A stretch of 64,000 bases of DNA from Rhizobium sp. WYCCWR10014 (lineage in GTDB: Bacteria; Pseudomonadota; Alphaproteobacteria; Rhizobiales; Rhizobiaceae): positions 558,001 to 622,000 of the forward strand of contig NZ_LXFU01000037.1 of the NCBI RefSeq assembly GCF_001657485.1, given 5' to 3'. Positions 33,626 to 42,197 of this stretch are shown piece after piece. Positions within the stretch are counted from its first letter, which is position 1. Each line of letters opens with the position of its first letter. The notes under the pieces are model-generated. The model worked only from the letters and a program-made list of their open reading frames with translations. It had not been told where the DNA came from and searched no databases. A program made the position numbers and the translations under genes.

Positions 33626-35257
33626 TCAAACCAGCAGGTGCGACGCTTGGCTGCTATGGAACGCGTCCACATTGATATACACGCCGAGCGAGTCGGTATC
33701 GATGTGAGAAGCGCCGTCAGAAATCTTATATTGGAAAGATTCGCTGACCTTTCCGCTGAGACCGGCGATTTTCACCGCATCGACCGTATAGGTGTAATCA
33801 CCATCGCTCTCCACGTGGATGACGCCGTATTTCCCGGTCAGCGTCAGGCCATGCTTATCCACTGCACTGTCACCGAAGCGACGAAGCAGCACGGTTCCGT
33901 TAGAGGCACTGTCGTTTTCGAGAAGATTGCCATGATAGGCGCTGCCGGTGTCGGTCGAGATCTTCAGATTGTCATGGACTGCGACGATCCGTGGGGTCGC
34001 GATAAGCGGTTCGGTAGATGCGGACTTCTCTGTTGTTGGCGCGCTTACCTGCGGCTGAGGTGAAGCCTCCACTTGCGGTTCGGTAGCCGGGAGGGCAGTC
34101 ACGTGCTCGACAGTCGACCCCGAACTGGCATTCGTATCACCAGCGCCAACGCCACCTTGGCTTTCTAACGCGGCCTGGGCCTGTTCGAGCGTCTGGGTGT
34201 CACTGACCGGAAAGGTGTTCGCGGCGATGATTGAGGGAGATATGCTCTGCGTCTGCACGAGGCTGTCTACGATGTTGTCGTGGAATGAGCCCGATGCGGG
34301 CCTGTCGACCTTCAGCGCCGCCGAGGACAGGTCGTCGAAGACGTTGTCGTGGATCTCGACATTTTCACGAACATAGGTCGGAGTGCCGGCAGCACTGATC
34401 GACACACCCCATACGCCGTCGTGGATGTAATTCCCTGAAATGTCGTAGTTCTTCGCGTCGCCCTGGTCGCCAAGACCGATGGCATAGGACCAGCTGTAAC
34501 CACCGTATCCAGAGATATCGTTGTCGTGGATAGCAATATTCGTGCCCGCCTGGGCGCTCACTCCGAAGCCGCCGCCAACCAGCGTATTGTCCTCGATCAC
34601 GGCATTGACCGCCCGAACGAGTGCTATGACACCCTTTGGCGTAACGGCATCCGTCTGGTCGAGATGATTGCCGCTGATCAGGATATTGCTGCTGTCGTTC
34701 AACTGAATGGCATCTGCCGTGGTACCGTGGCTGTTGGTGATGGTGTTGTTGAGAAGTGTGACGCCTTTAACTTTCTCCATCCAGATGCCATCACCGTTCA
34801 CGCCGGTGATCGTGCTGTTTTCGATCGTGACGTTCTGGCTGCTCTTGAAATTGACCGAACCAGCCTTGGTGGAGCTTCCCGTATTGTCCACCTCGACGTT
34901 GCGGACTGTCCAGTTCCAGACGTTTGCTGCGTATATTGCCGCGCCTGATGTGTCTGATATCTTGATGTTTTCGATAATGATATTCGACGCATTTGAAGTG
35001 TGAATGCCGTCACCGCTGCTATGAATAACAGGCGCATCGCCAACGCCATAACTGCCGATCGTGATCGGAGCGGCAACGCTGCCGGAGTATTTCAAATCGA
35101 ACTGTTCGTTGAAAACGCTTCCGGCAGCCAGGAGCACGCTATCACCGGGATTGAGCTTGAGCGCCTCGACAGCGGAAAGCGTCGCGAAAGCCGACTGCTC
35201 GCTCACCCCACTGTTCTGATTGGATCCTGTTGCCGAATTTACATAGTAGACGGTCAC
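33626..35257 (-). CDS. Secreted right-handed beta-helix EPS depolymerase, PlyA-like, with C-terminal Ra domain
   Basis: 543 residues from the GTG at 35257, preceded by GGGAG; a TTG at 35272 is weaker. Residues 1-350 are a parallel beta-helix with many short N-rich turns (IIIENIKISDTSGAAIYAAN, VTIENSTITGVNGDGIW), as in pectate-lyase-like enzymes and PlyA/PlyB. After a Gln/Pro/Ser linker, residues about 425-530 form one Ra (cadherin-like) domain (DNLKISTDTGSAYHGNLLEN, YKISDGASHIDTDSLGVYIN). There is no N-terminal signal; the hydrophobic end SSQASHLLV fits a type I secretion signal read by the adjacent PrsDE. It probably cleaves the organism's own EPS, with the Ra domain holding the polymer. Exact activity is inferred. 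Confidence 0.8.
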   Translation of the reverse strand: MTVYYVNSATGSNQNSGVSEQSAFATLSAVEALKLNPGDSVLLAAGSVFNEQFDLKYSGSVAAPITIGSYGVGDAPVIHSSGDGIHTSNASNIIIENIKISDTSGAAIYAANVWNWTVRNVEVDNTGSSTKAGSVNFKSSQNVTIENSTITGVNGDGIWMEKVKGVTLLNNTITNSHGTTADAIQLNDSSNILISGNHLDQTDAVTPKGVIALVRAVNAVIEDNTLVGGGFGVSAQAGTNIAIHDNDISGYGGYSWSYAIGLGDQGDAKNYDISGNYIHDGVWGVSISAAGTPTYVRENVEIHDNVFDDLSSAALKVDRPASGSFHDNIVDSLVQTQSISPSIIAANTFPVSDTQTLEQAQAALESQGGVGAGDTNASSGSTVEHVTALPATEPQVEASPQPQVSAPTTEKSASTEPLIATPRIVAVHDNLKISTDTGSAYHGNLLENDSASNGTVLLRRFGDSAVDKHGLTLTGKYGVIHVESDGDYTYTVDAVKIAGLSGKVSESFQYKISDGASHIDTDSLGVYINVDAFHSSQASHLLV

Positions 35258-35857
35258 GCCGTGATCTCCCAAAGATACTGGAAAATCTTTTAACCGCGGA
35301 CCTCTCTCTGCCTGCTAAAATGGAACACTAAAATGCATTCTATCTCGCGATAATTCTTACGTTCCCCAAAAAATACCTTCATTTCTCAAATATTTCGCAT
35401 TGCAAAAAAAAGTTGCGCTGCACAATTATGAATAAGTAACCTGATATAGGCAGTGACAATAATATATCTTCTGTGACACCCATATTAACTTATAAAAATT
35501 ACGCCTCGAAAGAAACATTACTTGATAAACATATATTACAAGAGACCGACATAAGTTACTTCGCAGGAAAGCATGAGATAGAACGGGCAACAAAACAAAA
35601 CAGCGATGTCACGCCATAGCCCGTAGTGATTATATCTAGGTCTCATCTGTGCATCAGAATCGCAGCGTATTCTTATAAATTGCCCCTGAATAAACATTCT
35701 TCTCTTCTGAAGAAATATTGGTTCGTATCTGTCGTTTGAGAATTTCACTTATTATTAACGTAATAATCACCAAGCGTTTCATTGCCTTATGCGAGTTGTA
35801 GGTGTGTCATTATTGTACAACATGCCCGAAAATGTTCACTTGCTGTTAATTACACGC

Positions 35858-35886
35858 TTGACTCTATGTATTAAGATATCCTTAAT
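35858..35886 (+). promoter_or_regulatory. Candidate sigma-70 promoter of the RapA-like gene
   Basis: TTGACT (35858-35863), a 17-base spacer and CTTAAT (35881-35886), the latter resembling rhizobial -10 elements. It lies about 60 bases before the start codon at 35946. Sequence match only. Confidence 0.5.
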
Positions 35887-35896
35887 CGGGCAGCTC

Positions 35897-35920
35897 GCTA
35901 AAGGTCAGAATTGACCTAGC
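35897..35920 (+). promoter_or_regulatory. Inverted repeat at the start of the RapA-like transcript
   Basis: GCTA-AA-GGTCA-GAAT-TGACC-TAGC: the arms GGTCA/TGACC and GCTA/TAGC pair with a 2-base bulge. Located 10 bases after the -10, it would be the very 5' end of the mRNA. It could be an operator or a stabilising 5' hairpin; both are inferences. Confidence 0.4.
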
Positions 35921-35945
35921 AAAGAATAATTCAAGGAGAGAACTG

Positions 35946-36644
35946 ATGGCTGTTCACGCAACCGACGATAGTGCAACATTCCTGGAAACCGACGCCATTT
36001 CAGGAAATCTGCTTTCCAACGATTCATCTGATAACGGACACTTGTTCCTGCGCGCCTTCGACGGCGCGAGCGTTGGCGCCAAGAGCGGCAACAGCCAGGT
36101 CACCGAGATCCAGGGCGATTACGGCACCTTCTTCGTCAAGCCCGATGGCAGCTACACCTATGTGCTAAGCGATGCTGCCAAGGTCAACTTCACCAATGGT
36201 GAGTTGCTCCAGGAGAAAGTCGCGTACAAGATCTCCGACGGCAGCGGTCATACCGATGTCGGCCTGTTCACCCTGAACATCCAGGGCGTAACCCAGGTCA
36301 AGCCGATAGCGGTCGATGACCACTACAGCTTCACCGAAGGCGACGCCATCGGCGGCAACGCTCTGGACAACGACATTGCCGGCGACAATGGTCATCTCTT
36401 CCTCCGTCAGTTCGGCACCACGACCATAAATGGCGACCCGAGCGCAACGACTGATGTCGCCGGCACGTATGGCACGTTCCATGTCAAGGCGGATGGAACA
36501 TTCACCTATGATCTGGCAGTAGATGTCGCTCCGGGCGATCACGTCACGGAAACCATCCAGTTCTACAAGATCTCCGACGGCGAAGGCCACACCGACGCCG
36601 GCGTTCTGACACTCAACATCACTGGCGCTGACGCAGAAGTCTGA
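35946..36644 (+). CDS. RapA-like secreted adhesin with two Ra (cadherin-like) domains
   Basis: 232 residues with AGGAGAG before the ATG. It consists almost wholly of two Ra/CHDL repeats, residues about 1-112 and 115-230. Each has the pattern NxxLxND, NGHLFLRxF, YGTFxVKxDGxxTY and YKISDGxGHTD, so the repeat unit is about 115 residues. Rhizobial RapA proteins of this kind bind the acidic EPS in a calcium-dependent way, are exported by PrsDE without a cleaved signal, and affect adhesion and biofilm. The same domain closes the beta-helix enzyme on the other side of the promoter region. A strong terminator follows. I call it RapA-like; which Rap paralogue it is cannot be said. Confidence 0.85.
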   Translation: MAVHATDDSATFLETDAISGNLLSNDSSDNGHLFLRAFDGASVGAKSGNSQVTEIQGDYGTFFVKPDGSYTYVLSDAAKVNFTNGELLQEKVAYKISDGSGHTDVGLFTLNIQGVTQVKPIAVDDHYSFTEGDAIGGNALDNDIAGDNGHLFLRQFGTTTINGDPSATTDVAGTYGTFHVKADGTFTYDLAVDVAPGDHVTETIQFYKISDGEGHTDAGVLTLNITGADAEV

Positions 36645-36661
36645 TCGTCAATAGCCAATCA

Positions 36662-36699
36662 AAAACAACGCCCGCCGCGTAAGCAGCGGGCGTTGTTTT
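36662..36699. terminator. Rho-independent terminator after the RapA-like gene (bidirectional)
   Basis: Perfect 14-bp arms AAAACAACGCCCGC (36662-36675) and GCGGGCGTTGTTTT (36686-36699) with a 10-base loop, 17 bases after the RapA-like stop codon. The A and T ends make it usable from both strands, so it may also stop the - strand pss transcript. Confidence 0.85.
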
Positions 36700-36879
36700 A
36701 TGCAAGTTGAGCTCCGGTCAAGAGAATGAGCCGTAGTGCGCAGCAGCCGGCAAGCAGAAGGACCACTAACTTCAGCGGCGCTCGGAACGGCCTCCAGAAC
36801 AGCACGATTATATTCCATCGGGCATTGGTTCAGTGCCATTTTGGAGCTTGGAACTGTCTTTGAAATCCGCCTCGGTGAT

Positions 36880-37584
36880 TTACTTGCTGCAACGCTGCCG
36901 AAACCGCGCCGTCGCAGCGTCTCCGACGCTTGTCCAGGTTTGATCGAAGATTGGACGAAGCTGTGGGCTGATCTCTTTTATCGTGGCGTTGACCCGGCAA
37001 CGATCGCCCCGTTTCAGCATGGTCATGAGATCGCTATCGAGCGCGCTCTTTGCCGCGGCAAGTGTTGCATCAGTGAAATCGTTCCAGAAATAAAATCGTG
37101 TCAGGATCATCACCTGGTCGTGGGGCGCGAGCACAACCGAACGCTTCATCATTCCCGCGATCGAGACCGGCTCTTCTGCAATTGTCGACTGCACTGCCGC
37201 AAGACGAAGCCAAAAATTGCTGTTCGTCGGCATACACGAAAGCGCATGCCGCAGATACTGGCGCGCACTCGACGCCGCAGCGGCCCAGCCGTCGTAATTG
37301 ATATTGACATTCTGCCGATCGAGTTGCGCCAGAACGAGGGTGACGCCAGCAGCCACAATGTCGGATCGGCAGTAATGACCGTCAACGACGTCGACACTAC
37401 GCGACGCATATTTGGCCACGACATCGTCCGCGACGGTCTCGCCACGCTCGATCCTTTCGGCGACGATCGAGATGCTGGCCGTTCTTATCGAAGCATACAG
37501 CTCTCGACCGGCCAGCACCACAAAGACGACGGTGACGATAACGAAAGCGATCCTGGTAACCGAAACGAACGGACCGCGGAACAT
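36880..37584 (-). CDS. Membrane-anchored hypothetical protein coupled to pssP
   Basis: 234 residues. The ATG overlaps the pssP stop by one base (TGATG). One N-terminal membrane span (IAFVIVTVVFVVLAGRELYA) is followed by a helical, probably periplasmic domain of about 200 residues (CMPTNSNFWLRLAAVQSTI, VVLAPHDQVMILTRFYFW) with several Cys and no known signature. Coupling to the co-polymerase gene makes a role in EPS chain synthesis or export likely, and unnamed open reading frames are recorded between pssP and prsE in R. leguminosarum. The function is unknown. Confidence 0.65.
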   Translation of the reverse strand: MFRGPFVSVTRIAFVIVTVVFVVLAGRELYASIRTASISIVAERIERGETVADDVVAKYASRSVDVVDGHYCRSDIVAAGVTLVLAQLDRQNVNINYDGWAAAASSARQYLRHALSCMPTNSNFWLRLAAVQSTIAEEPVSIAGMMKRSVVLAPHDQVMILTRFYFWNDFTDATLAAAKSALDSDLMTMLKRGDRCRVNATIKEISPQLRPIFDQTWTSVGDAATARFRQRCSK

Positions 37585-39860
37585 CAGCTTTCGGTATAGT
37601 ATCGCGAATAACGCTTATAATAATACTCGCTCGAACCGAATGTCCGGTAGAGTTTCATCTGCGACGGGTCGACCTTGGTCAATATGGTACCGACGCATTT
37701 CGCATAGAGTTCCGGCTCGGACAGCAGGGTCGACTGCACGACCTTACGCGATGTTTTTCCCCACTCGATAACGAAAACCACCGCATCAAGCTTCGAATTG
37801 ATGGCGCGCGCATCCACAACCGGCGCCAAGGGTGGCAGGTCGACGATAATATAGTCGAAGCTTTGACGCGCCGTTTCAAGAAGCTGATCCATGCCGCGTG
37901 ACGCGAGTAGCTCCGACGAATGCGGAACACGATATCGTGCCACCGTCGGCAAAAATGCGAGCTTCGTTTTTGGATCGAGAAGGATCAGATCCTTGAGCGG
38001 ACGGCCGTCGACGATCGCCTCGAGCAAGCCGGCCTCGGCATGGCGGCCGATCGCCCGGGTGGCACCGGGATTGCGCATGTCGCCATCGATAAGCAGGCAA
38101 CGTGCACCCTGCATTGCCAGGAGCTTGGCAAAATTGATGGATGTCGTCGACTTCCCCTCACCGGGCAAGCTCGATACGACACCGATGACCTTACAGCGCT
38201 GATCGGCAGCACTGAGGTCGATGGCAATCTTGGCGCTTCGAAGCGTCTCGGCAAATGCCGAGAGCGGATGCTCCTCGACATAGGTCGTGGTCTTTCCACC
38301 CCTGGCGATGCTTCGCGGATTGCTGGGATCAACGAGCGTCGGATCGTCGACGTTGTTTTCAATCAGCGGCATGACACCGAGAGACTCGACATCGAGCACG
38401 TCCCGGACATCGTCGCCAGTGCGGAAGAACCGATCCCGGAATTCGCGGAATGCCGCTATACCACTTCCAAATGCACATCCCACGAACATCGCGAAAGCAA
38501 CGACGAGAGCTCTCTTCGGAGCGCTTGGCTTCGTCGGCGTCTCCGCCGTCGTGATGATGCGCGCAGCGGTAATCGGAAAACTCTGCTGCTGGATTGCTTC
38601 CTGGTAGCGCGTCAAGAAGCTCTGATAGAGATTCTTATAGGTATCGCGCGTGCGCTCGAGCTCGCGAAGCTGCACCTGCGTTTCGCCAGCCGTTGCGGCA
38701 ACGCCGGTCGCCTGCGTGACACTGTCGCGCAAAGAATTTTCTCGCGATTTCGCAACCTGCAGCTCGCTTTGATAGCTCTCGGCGATGCGGTTCAACTCAT
38801 CGAACATGAGCCTTTTATATTCTTCCATTTCCGCACGAAGCCGAACCGCCTGGACGTGATCAGGGCCGAGCCGCGCCTCGATTTCGGTCTCGAGCTTGGA
38901 AGCCTCCAGATATTTCTTGCGCAGGTCGTTCGAAATGGAGCTATCGAGCACATCCGTGACGATCGCATCGGTCTGCTTGGCGTCGATGATCGACTTGACG
39001 CGCGCATATCTTGCCTCGGCCTTCGCTGTCTCGGCCTGCGCATTGATCAATTGGGTATTGATCTCGGAAAGCTGCTGCTCGCTGATCAGCGTACCGGATC
39101 CGGCCTCGACAAGCCCATGCTCGCCGCGGAATTTCTGAACTGCAAGGTCGGTATCCAGCGCCTGCTGCCGGAGCTCTTCGATACGCTCCTGCAGCCATTG
39201 GCCGGCCCGGCGCGTCGCCTCGTATTTGGAATTGAGCTTGTCGACCAGATAGACGTCGGCGATCCCAGCCGCGATATCACGCGCTAGGTCGGGCGACTGC
39301 GCTGTATAACTGACATCGAGGACGTAGGAGCGGCCGACGCGTTCGACATCGATATTGCCTGCGACAGTCTCGGCAGCGCCTCGCCGCCTCATTTCCGGAT
39401 TAGGTGCTACGGCTGTGTCATCGGCAAACCACGACCGAAAATTCATAAAGGATTTGAGCGTTGAGACAGAAAAAAGCGAGCTTTTCGGTCCCATGAACTC
39501 CGGATTGTCGACGAGTTTCAGCTTGTCGACAACAGCATAGGCGATGGTGTCGGACTTCAACAGCTCGACCTGACTGAGGACAGTCCCTTCGTCATCGTCC
39601 ATCTGGCCGAAAGCCGCCAGCTGATTGATCACCTGACTATCGCTGCGGTCGATCAGCACGCTCGTGTCGGCGGTGTAGACAGGCACCGAAGTCAATACAT
39701 ACACAATGCCGAGAATGGCAAAGGCGAAACCGCACGCCGCAACCATCCGCCACTGTCGGCGGGCGATTGCGATGAGCTTGTCGAAATCGATGAAATCAGC
39801 ATCATTTCCGGTATCGCGGGAGGGGTCGATACGCGGCGTAAGTTTATCTGGCGATAGCAA
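37584..39860 (-). CDS. pssP: PssP, Wzc-like polysaccharide co-polymerase with tyrosine-kinase domain
   Basis: 758 residues from TTG at 39860 (GGAG 7 bases upstream). The Wzz domain has two membrane spans (ACGFAFAILGIVYVLTSVPV near 42-61; ALVVAFAMFVGCAFGSG near 455) flanking a coiled-coil periplasmic part. The C-terminal BY-kinase has Walker A SSLPGEGKSTTSIN near 570, Walker A' CLLIDGDMRNP and Walker B IIVDLPPL, and ends in a tyrosine cluster (SSEYYYKRYSRYYTES) that should be autophosphorylated. It controls EPS chain length and links polymerisation to the outer-membrane channel PssN. Order pssT-pssN-pssO-pssP as in R. leguminosarum. Confidence 0.92.
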   Translation of the reverse strand: MLSPDKLTPRIDPSRDTGNDADFIDFDKLIAIARRQWRMVAACGFAFAILGIVYVLTSVPVYTADTSVLIDRSDSQVINQLAAFGQMDDDEGTVLSQVELLKSDTIAYAVVDKLKLVDNPEFMGPKSSLFSVSTLKSFMNFRSWFADDTAVAPNPEMRRRGAAETVAGNIDVERVGRSYVLDVSYTAQSPDLARDIAAGIADVYLVDKLNSKYEATRRAGQWLQERIEELRQQALDTDLAVQKFRGEHGLVEAGSGTLISEQQLSEINTQLINAQAETAKAEARYARVKSIIDAKQTDAIVTDVLDSSISNDLRKKYLEASKLETEIEARLGPDHVQAVRLRAEMEEYKRLMFDELNRIAESYQSELQVAKSRENSLRDSVTQATGVAATAGETQVQLRELERTRDTYKNLYQSFLTRYQEAIQQQSFPITAARIITTAETPTKPSAPKRALVVAFAMFVGCAFGSGIAAFREFRDRFFRTGDDVRDVLDVESLGVMPLIENNVDDPTLVDPSNPRSIARGGKTTTYVEEHPLSAFAETLRSAKIAIDLSAADQRCKVIGVVSSLPGEGKSTTSINFAKLLAMQGARCLLIDGDMRNPGATRAIGRHAEAGLLEAIVDGRPLKDLILLDPKTKLAFLPTVARYRVPHSSELLASRGMDQLLETARQSFDYIIVDLPPLAPVVDARAINSKLDAVVFVIEWGKTSRKVVQSTLLSEPELYAKCVGTILTKVDPSQMKLYRTFGSSEYYYKRYSRYYTES

Positions 39861-39911
39861 TTTCGATCTCCAACAAAGGCGTCAAGCGCTAAGATCTAAG
39901 GGCAATTCCAG

Positions 39912-40616
39912 CTATTGTATGACCGGGACACTCTGACTCGTCGACTCCGTCGGATCGGTGGACGACTGTCCTCCCGCTCCGGCGCTGAGGATCGTCGTCG
40001 TTGAAGTCGATGAATCATCTGCGCCGGCATTGGAAACCTTCAGCGTACCCGCTGTTGTCGCAGCGCCGTCGAACGGCGTACCATCGTCCGCTCCAGGCCC
40101 GGTTTGTCCAACTTGCCCGTCATTGCCGATGCCGGGTGCGGCCGCGGCTGCACTTGCACCCGGGCCGAGCGCAGCGGTCCCGCCTTCGGCAAGAACCTTT
40201 GCAAAGGCTGCAAGCAGCGGCGCCAGGTTCGGATCGGCGCTCGCCGCCTCGGCAACAGCCTTTTCGATCGCCAGCTTGAATTGCGGATCCGTGACCTGGC
40301 AGCTGTTTGCGGCCCGTCCGAGACCGGAACCGATAGCCGCCATCTGTGCGACACTGGCCTTCTTGGCCTGCTCGATCACCGGCGACAGCGCATCATTGCT
40401 GCTTCCAACAAGCGCGCGAACACGCGATGACAAAACCAACGGATCGGACATATCGAGCAGAACGGCCGGGCTAGCCGTAAATCCGCTGACATCGACGGAA
40501 CTCAGATTTGCCGGACCCAAACAAGCTGCCGCAAAAGCGCTTGAATTCATGCCGGCAATCATCGCGACGACAATTCCGCTATATGCAAGCTTACGATAAA
40601 CAGCTGACCTTGCCAT
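39912..40616 (-). CDS. pssO: PssO-like exported protein
   Basis: 234 residues from the ATG at 40616, chosen because AGGA is then at normal spacing (an ATG two codons earlier is possible). A signal peptide (YSGIVVAMIAGMNSSAFA) is followed by a helical domain to about residue 150 and an Ala/Gly/Ser/Thr-rich low-complexity tail (ending QSVPVIQ). No enzymatic motif. It lies between the lipoprotein pssN and the co-polymerase pssP, where R. leguminosarum has pssO, an extracytoplasmic EPS-associated protein. The symbol rests on position, size and signal. Confidence 0.78.
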   Translation of the reverse strand: MARSAVYRKLAYSGIVVAMIAGMNSSAFAAACLGPANLSSVDVSGFTASPAVLLDMSDPLVLSSRVRALVGSSNDALSPVIEQAKKASVAQMAAIGSGLGRAANSCQVTDPQFKLAIEKAVAEAASADPNLAPLLAAFAKVLAEGGTAALGPGASAAAAAPGIGNDGQVGQTGPGADDGTPFDGAATTAGTLKVSNAGADDSSTSTTTILSAGAGGQSSTDPTESTSQSVPVIQ

Positions 40617-40696
40617 AACCATAGTCCTTCATCAAATCCGCCATATAGGCCGCCGGCATTGATCATCCGCGATCGATGCCGGCCCGCCTATTGCAA

Positions 40697-41908
40697 TCAA
40701 TTTCCAAGATCCTGTACCGCGTTGCGGGTATCATTCGCATCGTCGGCCACTCCGGAAACAGTGGATGATACCGAGTTCACGATGTCAAGGAACTTGACCA
40801 GTTCAACAGAGTCCGAATTGGAAATATAGATAATATCCTTGTCTTCCATCTTGAATTGCTGAACGGCAAACAAGGTTGCCGGGTCGCGCATATTCGCACG
40901 AATGATCACCGGAACCATTTCACTCGCAAATCTCGTCGTGTCCACGTGCATCGCTTGAACCGTTTTCTTCGGGACAAGACGATAGAGCAGGACCTGAGCC
41001 GGGTCGGCGCGGTCGTCGCGTAGGCCGCCCGCCTTGGCGATTGCCTCTCCTAGGGTCAGGTTAGACTCTTCGAAATCGAAGCGACCGCTGGTGCCTGCGG
41101 CACCGAGCGCAAGAAAGGTGCGACGCTCATGATCGATCGAGATCGTATCATCCGGCGCAACGTAGATATTTTCCGCCGGGTTCTTCAACAGCGTAGTATA
41201 GGCGACGGTTGCCGTCTTGCCGCGGCGCTGCAGCGTCACATTCGTTTCGATATTGTTGGTCGTCAAACCGCCCGCGGCGGAAATGACATCGAGAACACGC
41301 TCACCGGCCGGGCTGATCTCGACGCGCTGGGGATTGTTGACATCGCCGAGGATGGCAACCTGGCTGGAGCGGCTTGTCGTTGTCGTAATAACCACCTGCG
41401 GTTCGATCGCGCGGCTCGCCAGGCGATCCTCGACATCCTGCTCAACGGTCTCCTTCAGGCGACCGGCAGCCGGAACCCGACCAGCATAGGGAATTGTGAT
41501 CGTTCCGTTTCTATCGATGGTCTGCTCTGGCAGCGAGATGTAATTGCCGGGTCTGCTACCTGCATCGGACGGAATGAAGAGACCGCCCGACTGGGCTTCG
41601 AAGATGGCAACCTGAACGACGTCGCCGTAACCGAGCGGGATTTCAGGCGCCCCGCCTCGACCACCACCGAACCCTTTGAAGGAGGTCGGCTGGGGAGCGG
41701 TAAAATACGACAGGACGTTCTTGCTGAGATCAACCAACGCGTAATCGATACCGACGCGACGATCCTTCGTTGTCACTTTCACCGCCGCGTCTCGATCAAC
41801 GTCTTTGTGATCGGGACCGGATCTTGGCAACGAGGTGCAGCTTGCCAATATAGTCGTTAGCGCTACAACAATGGCGACGCGTGTACTACCGATACGAGAA
41901 CAACCCAT
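40697..41908 (-). CDS. pssN: PssN, Wza-like outer-membrane EPS export lipoprotein
   Basis: 403 residues from the ATG at 41908 (AGGG 6 bases upstream); the frame start at 41965 would spoil the signal. Signal with lipobox LASC near residue 22 makes it a lipoprotein. The polysaccharide export domain follows (EIPLGYGDVVQVAIFEAQSG, GTITIPYAGRVPAAGRLKET) with SLBB-type beta-grasp units (VAILGDVNNPQRVEISPAGE, FLALGAAGTSGRFDF). It should form the ring-shaped outer-membrane part of the Wzy-dependent exporter together with PssP. PssN of R. leguminosarum is known as such a lipoprotein. Confidence 0.92.
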   Translation of the reverse strand: MGCSRIGSTRVAIVVALTTILASCTSLPRSGPDHKDVDRDAAVKVTTKDRRVGIDYALVDLSKNVLSYFTAPQPTSFKGFGGGRGGAPEIPLGYGDVVQVAIFEAQSGGLFIPSDAGSRPGNYISLPEQTIDRNGTITIPYAGRVPAAGRLKETVEQDVEDRLASRAIEPQVVITTTTSRSSQVAILGDVNNPQRVEISPAGERVLDVISAAGGLTTNNIETNVTLQRRGKTATVAYTTLLKNPAENIYVAPDDTISIDHERRTFLALGAAGTSGRFDFEESNLTLGEAIAKAGGLRDDRADPAQVLLYRLVPKKTVQAMHVDTTRFASEMVPVIIRANMRDPATLFAVQQFKMEDKDIIYISNSDSVELVKFLDIVNSVSSTVSGVADDANDTRNAVQDLGN

Positions 41909-42197
41909 AGAATACCCTGCGTTTACGCCCCTGAAGCTACTGCCCCGCGATCTGACAAAATACAAGACAATCCCCGATCAATAACACTTAAAGCCGATTA
42001 ACATTCCCCTAACTGTGGCAGGCTGGCAACGCCGAGCCCCTTAGGAAGCGAAAAACGACTTCGGTCCGACTTTTCTTGCGTCGCAACAATCCGAAGGCTG
42101 CACCCGCTATAAAATTTCTTGGGTTTCAGAGTCAACCGTTCGCACCTGCACAATCGATCTTTTCCGAAAATCTTATTAAAATCCATCCATTTAAACT

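Larger units (their letters stand above)
35258..35945. other. AT-rich divergent control region between two secreted-protein genes
   Basis: About 690 bases, clearly AT-rich, between the beta-helix enzyme (-) and the RapA-like gene (+). The right end holds a good promoter and a two-part inverted repeat (listed separately). The part 35290-35820 shows no supportable gene; the frame at 35536-35748 on the - strand has no ribosome-binding site or family. Confidence 0.5.

Noticed and set aside
35946..36644. RTX-type calcium-binding toxin
   Set aside because: The repeats are about 115-residue cadherin-like Ra units; no GGxGxD nonapeptides are present.
37920..39287. 455-codon open frame on the + strand opposite pssP
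   Set aside because: Antisense shadow of a conserved kinase gene; no ribosome-binding site or domain.
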